A DNA stretch of 20,124 bases, taken from the NCBI GenBank assembly GCA_910577445.1, contig CAJTMZ010000013.1, positions 31,307 through 51,430 of the forward strand, in the 5' to 3' direction. This stretch comes from an uncultured Lachnospiraceae bacterium. Its GTDB lineage: Bacteria > Bacillota > Clostridia > Lachnospirales > Lachnospiraceae. A program made the translations under genes and the position numbers. Position 1 is the stretch's first letter. Every line of letters starts with the position of its first letter. The notes under the pieces were generated by a model, which saw only the letters and a program-made list of their open reading frames with translations, searched no databases and was not told where the DNA came from. Below are positions 1-7,349 of the stretch, piece after piece.

Positions 1-641
1 CCCGCCACAACGCCAAGTCCCATGGGAACCAGTATGCCGAAGCCCTCAAGGATTCCCGCCATGTCAAAGGCTGCCAGAGCCGTTATGAAATTTTTGATGG
101 CGGCCACAATGGGATTATAATATCCCATGAGAAGCAGCATCATGGAACCGCTCACGCCGGGAATTACCATGGTTGCGGAGGCAATAATCCCCACCACAAA
201 AAGCTTGATAACCGACCAGAGGCTGAAACTTAAGTCCGCGGCAGCCCCCTCCTTTTCGCCGATAGCGGCAAGTCCCACCACCAGCGCGAAGAAAAGAATA
301 CAGGGAACGATATAGCTTATTTTTACCCCTTTTCCCTTTATTTTTCCCAAAACAGCCGGAAGTCCTCCCACAATCAGCCCGATAAACAGACAGTTTGTCT
401 GGAGCGGGAAATACTTAAAAGCCGGTTCTATGATAAAAGACAGTCCCGCCAGCGCAATTAAAAGACCAAGGAATATAGGGGTCAGAAATTTTATGCTTTC
501 CTTGAATTCCTTAAACAAATGGGTCGCGCTGTGAATCAGCTTGTCGTATATTCCCATGGACACCGCCATGGTTCCTCCGCTGACGCCGGGAATAATATTC
601 GCAATTCCCATTACCATACCTTTTAAAAGATTCTTAATCAT
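1..641 (-). CDS. DUF368-family polytopic membrane protein, C-terminus cut off by window edge
   Basis: The frame runs open from an ATG at 641 to base 1, giving 213 codons of an unfinished protein. It starts MIKNLLKGMVMGIANIIPGV and has the two signature repeats of DUF368: NIIPGVSGGT near residue 16 and VIPGVSGSMMLLLMGYY near residue 160. Hydrophobic segments separate them. An AGGAGG ribosome site lies just before the start. The family is an inner-membrane protein; some members have been linked to undecaprenyl-phosphate recycling, but that role cannot be read from this sequence. It follows hisC by 20 nt on the same strand, so the two are probably co-transcribed, although no functional link is obvious. 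The family call is confident, the role is not. Confidence 0.85.
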   Translation of the reverse strand, partial: MIKNLLKGMVMGIANIIPGVSGGTMAVSMGIYDKLIHSATHLFKEFKESIKFLTPIFLGLLIALAGLSFIIEPAFKYFPLQTNCLFIGLIVGGLPAVLGKIKGKGVKISYIVPCILFFALVVGLAAIGEKEGAAADLSFSLWSVIKLFVVGIIASATMVIPGVSGSMMLLLMGYYNPIVAAIKNFITALAAFDMAGILEGFGILVPMGLGVVA

Positions 642-661
642 TCTTTACCTCCTGAATTCAG

Positions 662-1714
662 TTAAACAAAATATTTTTCCAAAAAGGCAACCAACGCCCG
701 CATCTGCTCGTCGGTTCCGATAGTGATGCGCAGATAGTTGTCTATTCTTGGTTTATTCCAATGCCTTACATAAATCCCGTTTTCCTTAAGGGCTGCAAAA
801 ATTTCGCCTGCCGGAACTTTTTCGTGAGTGACAAATAAAAAGTTGCTTTTGGAATCCGCAAAAGAAAATCCCAGCTTTTTAAGCTGCTCCTTTGTCCACT
901 CTCTGGTTTTAACGATTTTCCCCACGGTCTCTTTAAAATATGCGTCGTCCAGAACCGCCGCCGCGCCCATTTCAATGGCCGGCATATTCATGGTATAGGA
1001 ATTGAAAGAAAACTTCACATCCTTTAAGTAGTCAATCAGCTTTTTATTTCCAATGGCGTAGCCGACCCTCAGCCCGGCTAACGCGCGGGATTTGGAAAAG
1101 GTCTGAACCACCATCAGATTTTCATATTTTTCAAGAAGCGGCAGAGCGCTTTTTCCGCCGAAATCCACATATGCCTCGTCAATAATCACCACGGAATCGG
1201 GATTCGCCGCAACGATTTCCTCAAACATCCGGATATCTTCCAAAATACCCGTAGGCGCATTGGGATTGGGAATTACAATTCCTCCGTTTGGCGCAAAATA
1301 ATCCTCTTTCCTTATACAGAAATTTTCGTCCAGAGGACAGGTTTTATAGGGAATCCTGAAAACCTCCGCCCACACATCATAAAACGAATAGGTGATATCG
1401 GGAAACAGGACAGGCTTTTCCCCGTTAAAAAAAGTCATAAACGCCAATGCCAGAACATCGTCGGAACCTACTCCCACAAAGACCTGCGACGGCTCCACAT
1501 GATAATACTGCGCCAGAACATTCACCAGCTTTTCCGCGTTCATGTCAGGATAAAGACGAAGGCCGTCGAGGTTCATACGGGCCGCAAGCTCCCTCACCTT
1601 TGGCGACGGCGGATAAGGGTTTTCATTGGTATTTAATTTTATTATATTGTCCTTCTTTGGCTGTTCACCGGCCACATAAGGCGTTACCTTTCTTACGTTC
1701 TCTTCCCATTTCAT
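662..1714 (-). CDS. hisC: Histidinol-phosphate aminotransferase (fold-type I PLP aminotransferase)
   Basis: This 350-residue protein, the usual HisC length, would transaminate imidazole-acetol phosphate with glutamate in histidine synthesis. Visible marks are LNTNENPYPPSP near residue 27, PNPNAPTG at 149-156, the pyridine-ring aspartate D179 in VIIDEAY with Y182, and the Schiff-base lysine K208 in TFSKSRALAGLR, which is typical of the HisC branch. A C-terminal arginine in LRITIGT fits substrate carboxylate binding. An upstream in-frame ATG (1816) would add 34 residues. I prefer 1714 because the extra stretch is encoded by the hairpin and repeat leader and has no family similarity, and a G-rich site (AGGGGGG) precedes 1714. 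No other his gene is in view, so a paralogous aminotransferase role remains possible. Confidence 0.88.
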   Translation of the reverse strand: MKWEENVRKVTPYVAGEQPKKDNIIKLNTNENPYPPSPKVRELAARMNLDGLRLYPDMNAEKLVNVLAQYYHVEPSQVFVGVGSDDVLALAFMTFFNGEKPVLFPDITYSFYDVWAEVFRIPYKTCPLDENFCIRKEDYFAPNGGIVIPNPNAPTGILEDIRMFEEIVAANPDSVVIIDEAYVDFGGKSALPLLEKYENLMVVQTFSKSRALAGLRVGYAIGNKKLIDYLKDVKFSFNSYTMNMPAIEMGAAAVLDDAYFKETVGKIVKTREWTKEQLKKLGFSFADSKSNFLFVTHEKVPAGEIFAALKENGIYVRHWNKPRIDNYLRITIGTDEQMRALVAFLEKYFV

Positions 1715-1733
1715 CCAGAGGCCCCCCTTTCTA

Positions 1734-1863
1734 TTTATAGTTCCGCAGCTATCCTGCCGCGCACCTGTTCTGGAAGGATTTTCACTTGCTTCGCACCTGT
1801 AAATCCTTCCGTGCACAGCAGAATATCTGCTGTTTTATAGTTCCGCAGCTATCCTGCCGCGCA
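1734..1863. repeat. Hairpin module bounded by two 30-bp direct repeats in the hisC leader
   Basis: Identical 30-bp sequences lie at 1734-1763 and 1834-1863, exactly 100 bp apart (core TTCCGCAGCTATCCTGCCGC). Between them are a perfect 10-bp inverted repeat (GGAAGGATTT 1772-1781 with AAATCCTTCC 1801-1810, 19-nt loop) and a tight 7-bp hairpin (CAGCAGA 1816-1822, TCTGCTG 1826-1832, loop ATA). The module lies between the probable hisC promoter and its start codon, so it would be transcribed in the leader. It does not look like a T-box, because I see no TGGNACCGCG-type box. It resembles dispersed intergenic repeats of Lachnospiraceae, but I cannot check copy number. Confidence 0.75.
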
Positions 1864-1873
1864 ATTTCTCTTT

Positions 1874-1902
1874 ATGGTAACATTATCCTGTCCGGCCTGC
1901 AA
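1874..1902 (-). promoter_or_regulatory. Possible sigma-A promoter for hisC-DUF368
   Basis: Read on the minus strand, TTGCAG (1897-1902) and TACCAT (1874-1879) are separated by 17 nt. Both boxes are only partial matches to consensus. It is placed upstream of the repeat module and gives a leader of about 150 nt before the 1714 start. This is a weak prediction based on boxes and spacing only. Confidence 0.35.
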
Positions 1903-1938
1903 GTCTTTCACTGTTAAAAATTTGCCAATACCATACAA

Positions 1939-1987
1939 TAAAAGGCTGACGCGCGGTAAACAAATACGTTTCACAGCGCACCAGCCT
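1939..1987 (-). terminator. Intrinsic terminator of the GH31/LacI sugar operon
   Basis: On the minus strand, 25 nt past the LacI stop codon, AGGCTG (1982-1987) pairs with CAGCCT (1943-1948) and inner GCGC pairs with GCGC. TTTTATTGT follows immediately. The stem is interrupted by short unpaired stretches and the loop is long (about 21 nt). The position, directly after the last gene of the operon, supports a terminator. Confidence 0.65.
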
Positions 1988-2011
1988 CAATATGCCGATT
2001 AAAAATCCGGA

Positions 2012-3052
2012 TTATATTTTATTCAAGTCCCTGACCGATTCCTTCTCAAGCAGTTCTCCTTTAAATATTAAATTCCTGTTTCCGCAGTTTTCATTGACCA
2101 AATCATAGAGTAGCTCGAAAATCTTTTCCGCCATTTTTCTTGCCGGCTGCAGATTGGTTGTCAGCTTGGGGTGGATGTAATCCCCGATTTCGATTCCGTC
2201 AAATCCCACCACCGAGATGTCCTCAGGAATTTTAAGCCCGGCTTCAAACAAAGCCCGATAGGCTCCCGCCGCTATGATATCCGTAGTGGCGTAAATCGCC
2301 GTAAAATGCTCGCCTGACGCAAGCAGCCGCTGGGTGGCCAGATAACCGTCCGTCATCGTGTAGTGCTCCGCGCCTTCCGAATAAGAATAGCGCAGTTTCG
2401 GATTGTAGGTAATACCATTGTCCTCAAGAGCCTTCACATATCCCTCAAGGCGCAGTTTTCCCATGGAAGAGGTTTCCTCCTCCGCAGAGAGAATGGCAAT
2501 CTCCCGGTGGCCTTTCCCAATCAGATAGTCCGTCATCTTATAGCTTTCCACCATATCGTCCACTGTCACATGGGAATATCTGCTGCAATCTTCATCGCCG
2601 TAAATGGAGCCTACCGTTCCCAGTATAAACGGCACGCTTATTTTGTCCAGTTGCCCTTCCGGGTGGTAATAATTGAATCCCAGGAAAATAATCCCTTTCA
2701 GCCTCTTTTCCTTAATCAGCTCCAGCGCTACCGCTACCTCGTCTTCCTCATAATCCACCTGCTGTAAAATCATGGACCACTTATGCCTCTTGAGCTGAAA
2801 GTTCAAAATCTTGATAATATCGTTAAAAAGCGGATTGGTAATGCCTCTCACCAATACGGCAATGGCATTGGATTCAATTCTTTTTAAATTTCTCGCGCTG
2901 TTGTTGGGAATATAACCATACTGGGCAATTACATTCTGAATCTGCTCTCTCGTCTCCGGTCTGATATCCGGATGATTATTCAGGGCTCTGGATACCGTGC
3001 TGACCCCGACCCCGCAGATTCTTGCAATATCCTTAATTGTAATTTCCCCCAT
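2012..3052 (-). CDS. LacI-family sugar-responsive transcriptional repressor
   Basis: This 346-residue protein is the normal length for a LacI/GalR repressor. The N-terminal helix-turn-helix is clear: ITIKDIARICGVGVSTVSRA, then a hinge helix PNNSARNLKR with the leucine that intercalates at a central CpG. The rest is a periplasmic-binding-protein-like sugar domain, with GYLATQRLLASGEHFTAIYA and GFDGIEIGDYIHPKLTT as recognisable family stretches. Two ATGs are possible. GGGAGG sits directly against the first (3058) but 6 nt before the second (3052), so I chose 3052. It is the last gene of the operon, 17 nt after the GH31 gene. It probably binds the TTACCGGTAA palindrome near the operon promoter and is released by a sugar from the imported glycan. 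The inducer is unknown. Confidence 0.92.
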   Translation of the reverse strand: MGEITIKDIARICGVGVSTVSRALNNHPDIRPETREQIQNVIAQYGYIPNNSARNLKRIESNAIAVLVRGITNPLFNDIIKILNFQLKRHKWSMILQQVDYEEDEVAVALELIKEKRLKGIIFLGFNYYHPEGQLDKISVPFILGTVGSIYGDEDCSRYSHVTVDDMVESYKMTDYLIGKGHREIAILSAEEETSSMGKLRLEGYVKALEDNGITYNPKLRYSYSEGAEHYTMTDGYLATQRLLASGEHFTAIYATTDIIAAGAYRALFEAGLKIPEDISVVGFDGIEIGDYIHPKLTTNLQPARKMAEKIFELLYDLVNENCGNRNLIFKGELLEKESVRDLNKI

Positions 3053-3069
3053 AATCATCCTCCCGGTTC

Positions 3070-5382
3070 TTATAGTTTCGTACTGTTTACAAATATATTT
3101 TCAATCCGACCCGATGTGAATACCTTAATCTCAACGATATCCATATCGGTATCAATATAAAGATTATCTTCGCCGTTTTTCTTATATGCATGAAATTTAT
3201 ATGCCGTTAATTCCCCTTTTTCATCATAATCGTAAAAAACATCATGCATTTCATTTTCAAAAAGAAGCCATACTTTCAGATTTTTAAATCTTTCTCCCTC
3301 CACGAGAGCCGCGCCGCTCTCTCCTGGCAGCGGAAGTATGGAATCCTCCCTTAAATATACCGGAAGTTCGCTTATATCGGGGCAAACGGTAACATAACGT
3401 TTTCCCTCAATAATTTCCTTTGTGCGCAAATCCAGCCATTTTCCCTCAGGCAGATAAACCTCATATCTTTCCCTGTCAAAAGGAGGCGCAACAAGAAGGC
3501 TCCTTCCGAGCATATACTGAAGCTCCCTCTCTCTCGCCGCCGCATCTTTCGGATATTCCAAAAGCATTGCCCGCAGCATGGGAACCGACTCCCTGCCACA
3601 AGCGCATGCCATGCTGTAGAGATAGGGAATCAAACAATGTCTTATTTTATCATATTTTCTGAATATGTCCAGAACATTCCCTGAATAATTCCAGGGCTCT
3701 CTCTCCGTCTTTCCGTGCGCTCTCGATAAGGGCATGAAAAATCCCATCTCCACAGAACGCAGATATTCCTCCTCTGAAGGCCGGCATTCGTTTCCATGGG
3801 CGTCCGTGCTGTAAAATCCACCCATATCAAATCCCCAGAATGCAACTCCGGAAAGCCCAAGGCCAAGGCCTCCTCTTAAAATGGCCGCGTGGTTATTCAG
3901 CGCGTCCGAAGAATCTCCCGCCCATGCCGCCGGAATCCTGTGGGAACCCGCAAATCCGCTTCTGCCCCATAACAGAGGCGTTATCCCCGTATTTTTCCCG
4001 CTTTCCTGCATGAGTCCGTAAATCGTTTCCGCATATAAATAGGTCAGTTTGTTATGACCCTGAATCCCGCTTTGGCCGTTATAAAATACCGCGTTCTCCG
4101 GCACCGCCTCGGAAAAATCCGTCTTGATAACGGACACTCCCATGGCAAGCACTTTCATCACCCGTTCCCTGTACCACGCAAGAAATTCCGGGTTTGTAAA
4201 ATCAAAACACGCCGCCTTCACTTCCGAATCCGCCGTGGCGTAAAACCTGGCCGGTTCTCCGCTTTCCTCTTTTATAAAATACCCCTTTTTGGCAATCTCC
4301 TCAAAAGCCGGCGAGTCTTCCCGCAAGTACGGATAGTTCCACAGACTTAAACGCACGCCCCGCTCCTTAAGCCAGGCAATCATCCCAGCCGGGTCGGGAA
4401 AACGCTCTTCGTCCCACTCCCACAGTCCGGCGTTTTCTTTTTTCTGCCACCCGTCAATGTGAATGACATCGACAGGTATATCTTCCTTTTCCGCCCTGAG
4501 TATGACGTCCTCTATCTCCTGCCTGCTCCTGTAAGAGCATTTTGACATCCAGAAGCCGAGCGCCCACTTGGGAATCATGGGGATTTTCCCCGTCATTTCC
4601 ACATATCCGGCAAGCAGCCCTTTATAATCCCCTTCGGAACCGGCAAAAAATACATAATCCAGGACTCCGTCCTCAGCGCTCATGGAGTAACTTACCTGGG
4701 AACCCGCTCCCATATCAAAAGCGCTTCTGGTATAAGTGTTGAGCAAAACGGCGTATCCCCTGCTGCTGATAAAAAACGGATGTCCCTTGTAGGAATCCTC
4801 CGTGTTTGTGCACAGCGCGTCCCTCTGCCAGCAGTTCAGCCTTTGCCCGCGCTTGTTAAGCCCTGTAAACTTTTCCCCGAATCCCCAAAAAGCTTCGTCG
4901 GAATAAAGATACATGCTCTCCCATACTCTGTTCCAGTTCCCCTCTTCATCGCAGGTATACCCTACCGGAAGGTACTTCCACCTGTTGTCCACATTGGTGT
5001 CGAATATCTGCTCCCGTGTCAGAGGCTTTCCGTCAAAAAGAACGGACATTTCCCAGTAAGCCTTTTTAAACCGCAGCACAAGTCTCTCTGTGCCATACTC
5101 ATAGTATTCCCCGCTTTCTTTCAGTTCCCCTTCTCCCGTGTCAGGAAAGTCAAAAACAGGATTCCCTCCTTTTTCCGGCTTTCCTGCCGGGAACATCTGA
5201 AACCGGAACACGTCTTTGCGGGGAAAGGAGATTTTCACGTCCGCTTTCCTGCCTTTATAGGTGTCAACCGTAAAGGTCAGCCCATTTTCCGCTCTGCAGT
5301 CTTCAATCCGCAGCAGAAAATCAAAATTGCCCTCAAAAATTGTCCTTCTGTATCCTAACTGCGGATTGTATTCTACGTTCAT
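3070..5382 (-). CDS. Cytoplasmic GH31 glycosidase, alpha-xylosidase (YicI)-like
   Basis: This 770-residue enzyme has the GH31 layout: an N-terminal beta-sandwich (about 1-260), a (beta/alpha)8 barrel from IPMIPKWALGFWMSKCSYRS (about 267) and C-terminal beta domains. The catalytic nucleophile is D422 in VIKTDFSE and the acid/base is D490 in AWAGDSSD, 68 residues apart. The KTDF(G/S)E form of the nucleophile loop and the length are typical of the alpha-xylosidase YicI group rather than of MalZ-like alpha-glucosidases. There is no signal peptide, so it would act on an imported oligosaccharide. AGGAGA precedes the ATG. It lies 119 nt after the second permease gene, separated by a strongly structured gap, and 17 nt before the LacI gene. 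The substrate could be an alpha-xyloside, isoprimeverose-like sugar or another alpha-glycoside; sequence alone does not decide. Confidence 0.92.
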   Translation of the reverse strand: MNVEYNPQLGYRRTIFEGNFDFLLRIEDCRAENGLTFTVDTYKGRKADVKISFPRKDVFRFQMFPAGKPEKGGNPVFDFPDTGEGELKESGEYYEYGTERLVLRFKKAYWEMSVLFDGKPLTREQIFDTNVDNRWKYLPVGYTCDEEGNWNRVWESMYLYSDEAFWGFGEKFTGLNKRGQRLNCWQRDALCTNTEDSYKGHPFFISSRGYAVLLNTYTRSAFDMGAGSQVSYSMSAEDGVLDYVFFAGSEGDYKGLLAGYVEMTGKIPMIPKWALGFWMSKCSYRSRQEIEDVILRAEKEDIPVDVIHIDGWQKKENAGLWEWDEERFPDPAGMIAWLKERGVRLSLWNYPYLREDSPAFEEIAKKGYFIKEESGEPARFYATADSEVKAACFDFTNPEFLAWYRERVMKVLAMGVSVIKTDFSEAVPENAVFYNGQSGIQGHNKLTYLYAETIYGLMQESGKNTGITPLLWGRSGFAGSHRIPAAWAGDSSDALNNHAAILRGGLGLGLSGVAFWGFDMGGFYSTDAHGNECRPSEEEYLRSVEMGFFMPLSRAHGKTEREPWNYSGNVLDIFRKYDKIRHCLIPYLYSMACACGRESVPMLRAMLLEYPKDAAARERELQYMLGRSLLVAPPFDRERYEVYLPEGKWLDLRTKEIIEGKRYVTVCPDISELPVYLREDSILPLPGESGAALVEGERFKNLKVWLLFENEMHDVFYDYDEKGELTAYKFHAYKKNGEDNLYIDTDMDIVEIKVFTSGRIENIFVNSTKL

Positions 5383-5404
5383 GTCAAATCTCCTATTCTC
5401 TTAA

Positions 5405-5445
5405 GCAGACACATTCCATGCGGACTGACGTCCGCGGGTGTCTGC
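5405..5445 (-). other. Nested hairpin upstream of the GH31 gene
   Basis: An outer perfect 8-bp inverted repeat (GCAGACAC 5405-5412, GTGTCTGC 5438-5445) encloses a perfect 6-bp hairpin (GCGGAC 5420-5425, GTCCGC 5430-5435, loop TGAC). It lies inside the permease-GH31 gap, just upstream of the GH31 ribosome site. No T-tract follows, so it is more likely an mRNA processing or stability structure, or a dispersed repeat, than a terminator. Confidence 0.7.
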
Positions 5446-5448
5446 CGG

Positions 5449-5493
5449 GTGATAAGGCATCCTCCCGCTTTGCGGGTCCCTCCTCCTTATCAC
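5449..5493 (-). other. Second hairpin in the permease-GH31 gap
   Basis: A perfect 9-bp inverted repeat (GTGATAAGG 5449-5457, CCTTATCAC 5485-5493) encloses CCCGC/GCGGG (5464-5468, 5472-5476) with a 3-nt loop. The unpaired strand on the minus side is purine-rich (AGGAGGAGGGA) and resembles a ribosome site held within a structure. It starts only 8 nt after the permease stop codon and abuts the nested hairpin at 5405-5445. Confidence 0.7.
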
Positions 5494-5501
5494 AGTAAGT
5501 T

Positions 5502-6338
5502 TTAACCTTTAACCGCTCCTGCCACGATACCTTCAATGATGTATTTCTGGCACATAAAGTAGAAGATAACAATCGGTACCAGCGCAACTACGATGGTCGC
5601 CATCAGATGGCCGTAGTCAATGGAGCCGTATCCGCTTCTCAGATACTGGATTGCAACCGGGATTGTTCTGTACTTTGTCCCGATAATCAGATAAGGAAGA
5701 AGGAAGTCGTTCCAAATCCACATTGCGTTCAGAATCGCGATTGTGATGGAAATCGGTTTCAAAACCGGGAAAATAACCCTTGCGTACATGTTAAGAGGAT
5801 TACAGCCGTCAATCAGTCCGGCCTCTTCAAGCTCCAAGGGAATCCCTTTGATAAATCCCGTAAACATGAACACTGCCATACTGGAACCAAAACCCAGATA
5901 CAGAACGTTGATTCCGATGAAATTGTCCAGATGAAGAACATTTGCCGTCTTTGTCATGGTGTACATAACCATCTGGAAAGGAACAACCATACTTGCAATA
6001 AACATAAAGTAAATCGCGGAAGTAATTTTATTTTTTACCCTGACAATAAACCATGCAATCATGGAACAGAATACAATAATCAGGATTACGGAAACAACTG
6101 TGATAAAGAGGGAGTATCCGATACTGTCAAAAAAGTGGATTTTCGTAAGTCCCTCTGTATAGTTTTTAAGTCCTCTGAAACTTTCCGCATTGGGCAGTTC
6201 AAAAGGCGTTGTGGAAATATACAGCTTGTTTTTCAGGGAGTTCATCAGTACCAGCGCGATGGGAACAATGAAAACCACCGACAAAACAGTAAGAACAACA
6301 TAAATGATAGTGTTTGAAAGTTTTCTCTTTTCCTGCAT
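5502..6338 (-). CDS. Sugar ABC transporter permease, MalG/AraQ type
   Basis: This 278-residue inner-membrane permease is of the CUT1 sugar family. The N-terminal anchor is TIIYVVLTVLSVVFIVPIAL, followed by five more hydrophobic segments. The EAA loop that contacts the ATPase reads LEEAGLIDGCNPLNMYARVI, near residue 180, and the protein ends in the typical IVAGAVKG tail. The ATG is separated by one nucleotide from the stop of the partner permease, and its ribosome site (AAAGGAGG) lies inside that gene, so the two are translationally coupled. It pairs with the 6340-7185 permease to carry the sugar delivered by the 7350-8780 binding protein. Confidence 0.93.
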   Translation of the reverse strand: MQEKRKLSNTIIYVVLTVLSVVFIVPIALVLMNSLKNKLYISTTPFELPNAESFRGLKNYTEGLTKIHFFDSIGYSLFITVVSVILIIVFCSMIAWFIVRVKNKITSAIYFMFIASMVVPFQMVMYTMTKTANVLHLDNFIGINVLYLGFGSSMAVFMFTGFIKGIPLELEEAGLIDGCNPLNMYARVIFPVLKPISITIAILNAMWIWNDFLLPYLIIGTKYRTIPVAIQYLRSGYGSIDYGHLMATIVVALVPIVIFYFMCQKYIIEGIVAGAVKG

Positions 6339-6339
6339 C

Positions 6340-7185
6340 TTATGCCGCCTCCTTTGACTGTGTAGCTCGAAGCTGAATCAACGCAATAACAAGAACAAGA
6401 ATGGTAAATACCACCGCTTTGGCCTGACCGACTCCGGCAAAGCCCGTACGGTTGTAATAAGTATTATAAATATCCATGGCAAGCATGGTCGTCTGGTCGG
6501 CAGGAGCGCCGCCTGTCAACGCCAGGTTCTGGTCGTACATCTTGAAACAGTCTGTAAGAGCCAGGAATGTACATGTTGTAATGGACGTCATTACAAGTGG
6601 AATGATGATATTCTTTAACGTCTGTACGTAATTTGCCCCGTCAATCTTCGCCGCTTCCAGAATATCCCCTGAAATCGACTGAATGCCCGCGATATAAATA
6701 ATCATCAGATAACCGATTTTCTGCCAGTTATACAGAATAATAATACCCCAGTATCCGTAAGTAGCGCTGTAGGTTAAGTCCGCACCTACCACTCTGATTA
6801 AAATACCGTTCAGCAGAAGCTGCCAGATATAACCTAAAATGATACCGCCGATTAAGTTGGGCATAAAGAAAATGGTACGGTAAACATTGGTTCCCTTTAA
6901 TCCCTTGGTAAGCAGAAGCGCAAGCGCGAAAGCAAGTACGTTAGTGGATACCACGCCGACAACGGCAACCTTTACCGTAAACCATAAAGCTGAAAGGAAC
7001 CCTTTCGTATCTGAAAAAACATAAAGATAGTTGGACAACCCCGTAAATTTTGCGGAGCCAATCGTCTTAAAATTACAGAATGACAGATATAATCCCATAA
7101 AAAAAGGAATAATAAATGAGATTATAAATGCAATAAGCGTTGGAAGTACAAAAATCGGAAAATACTTTTTGTAAGTCTTTTGCAT
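6340..7185 (-). CDS. Sugar ABC transporter permease, MalF/UgpA type
   Basis: This 281-residue permease opens MQKTYKKYFPIFVLPTLIAF, a membrane anchor. It has about six hydrophobic segments and an EAA loop (LEAAKIDGANYVQTLKNIII). Two in-frame ATGs lie upstream (7236 and 7215). I chose 7185 because AAAGGAG sits about 6-7 nt before it and the extra 17 residues are not hydrophobic or conserved-looking. It follows the binding-protein gene after a 164-nt gap that carries a long inverted repeat, which may set lower permease than binding-protein expression. Confidence 0.92.
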   Translation of the reverse strand: MQKTYKKYFPIFVLPTLIAFIISFIIPFFMGLYLSFCNFKTIGSAKFTGLSNYLYVFSDTKGFLSALWFTVKVAVVGVVSTNVLAFALALLLTKGLKGTNVYRTIFFMPNLIGGIILGYIWQLLLNGILIRVVGADLTYSATYGYWGIIILYNWQKIGYLMIIYIAGIQSISGDILEAAKIDGANYVQTLKNIIIPLVMTSITTCTFLALTDCFKMYDQNLALTGGAPADQTTMLAMDIYNTYYNRTGFAGVGQAKAVVFTILVLVIALIQLRATQSKEAA

Positions 7186-7255
7186 GATTATCTCCTTTCC
7201 CCATGCATTTCTCATCGAAATTTTTATGCCGGGCATTACGCCCCCCGTCTTTTCT

Positions 7256-7319
7256 AAGAAAGCGCTTTGTTGAAATGGCGGCTATTTTCTTTTGCGAACC
7301 ATAAACAAAGCGCTTTCTT
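7256..7319. promoter_or_regulatory. 16-bp inverted repeat made of two cre-like palindromes
   Basis: AAGAAAGCGCTTTGTT (7256-7271) and its perfect complement AACAAAGCGCTTTCTT (7304-7319) flank 32 nt. Each arm is itself nearly palindromic (AAAGCGCTTT) and close to the CcpA cre consensus WWGAAARCGYTTTCWW. In RNA the arms would form a 16-bp stem between the binding-protein and permease genes. It may act as a pair of CcpA sites, as an attenuating or stabilising hairpin, or as both. Confidence 0.65.
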
Positions 7320-7322
7320 TTC

Positions 7323-7345
7323 AGAAATTATTCAATAGAATTTCT
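7323..7345 (-). other. Small A/T-rich hairpin right after the binding-protein stop
   Basis: AGAAATT (7323-7329) and AATTTCT (7339-7345) form a 7-bp stem with a 9-nt loop, starting 4 nt after the stop codon. It is weak alone. Together with the larger inverted repeat at 7256-7319 it may protect or end part of the binding-protein transcript. Confidence 0.3.
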
Positions 7346-7349
7346 AATC

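Noticed and set aside
1715..1816. N-terminal extension of HisC by 34 residues from the ATG at 1816
   Set aside because: The stretch is encoded by the hairpin/repeat leader, has no aminotransferase similarity, and the residues conserved in HisC begin after the 1714 start.
1715..2011. Histidine T-box riboswitch upstream of hisC
   Set aside because: The structured leader prompted the idea, but I found no T-box consensus (TGGNACCGCG-type) or matching terminator/antiterminator pair on the minus strand.
4780..5358. 192-codon open frame on the plus strand
   Set aside because: It lies wholly opposite the GH31 gene, has no ribosome site and reads as low-complexity Pro/Phe/Arg-rich protein, a shadow of real coding on the other strand.
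5607..6317. 236-codon open frame on the plus strand
   Set aside because: It is antisense to the 5502-6338 permease and its Asn/Cys/His-rich composition is the mirror of hydrophobic codons.
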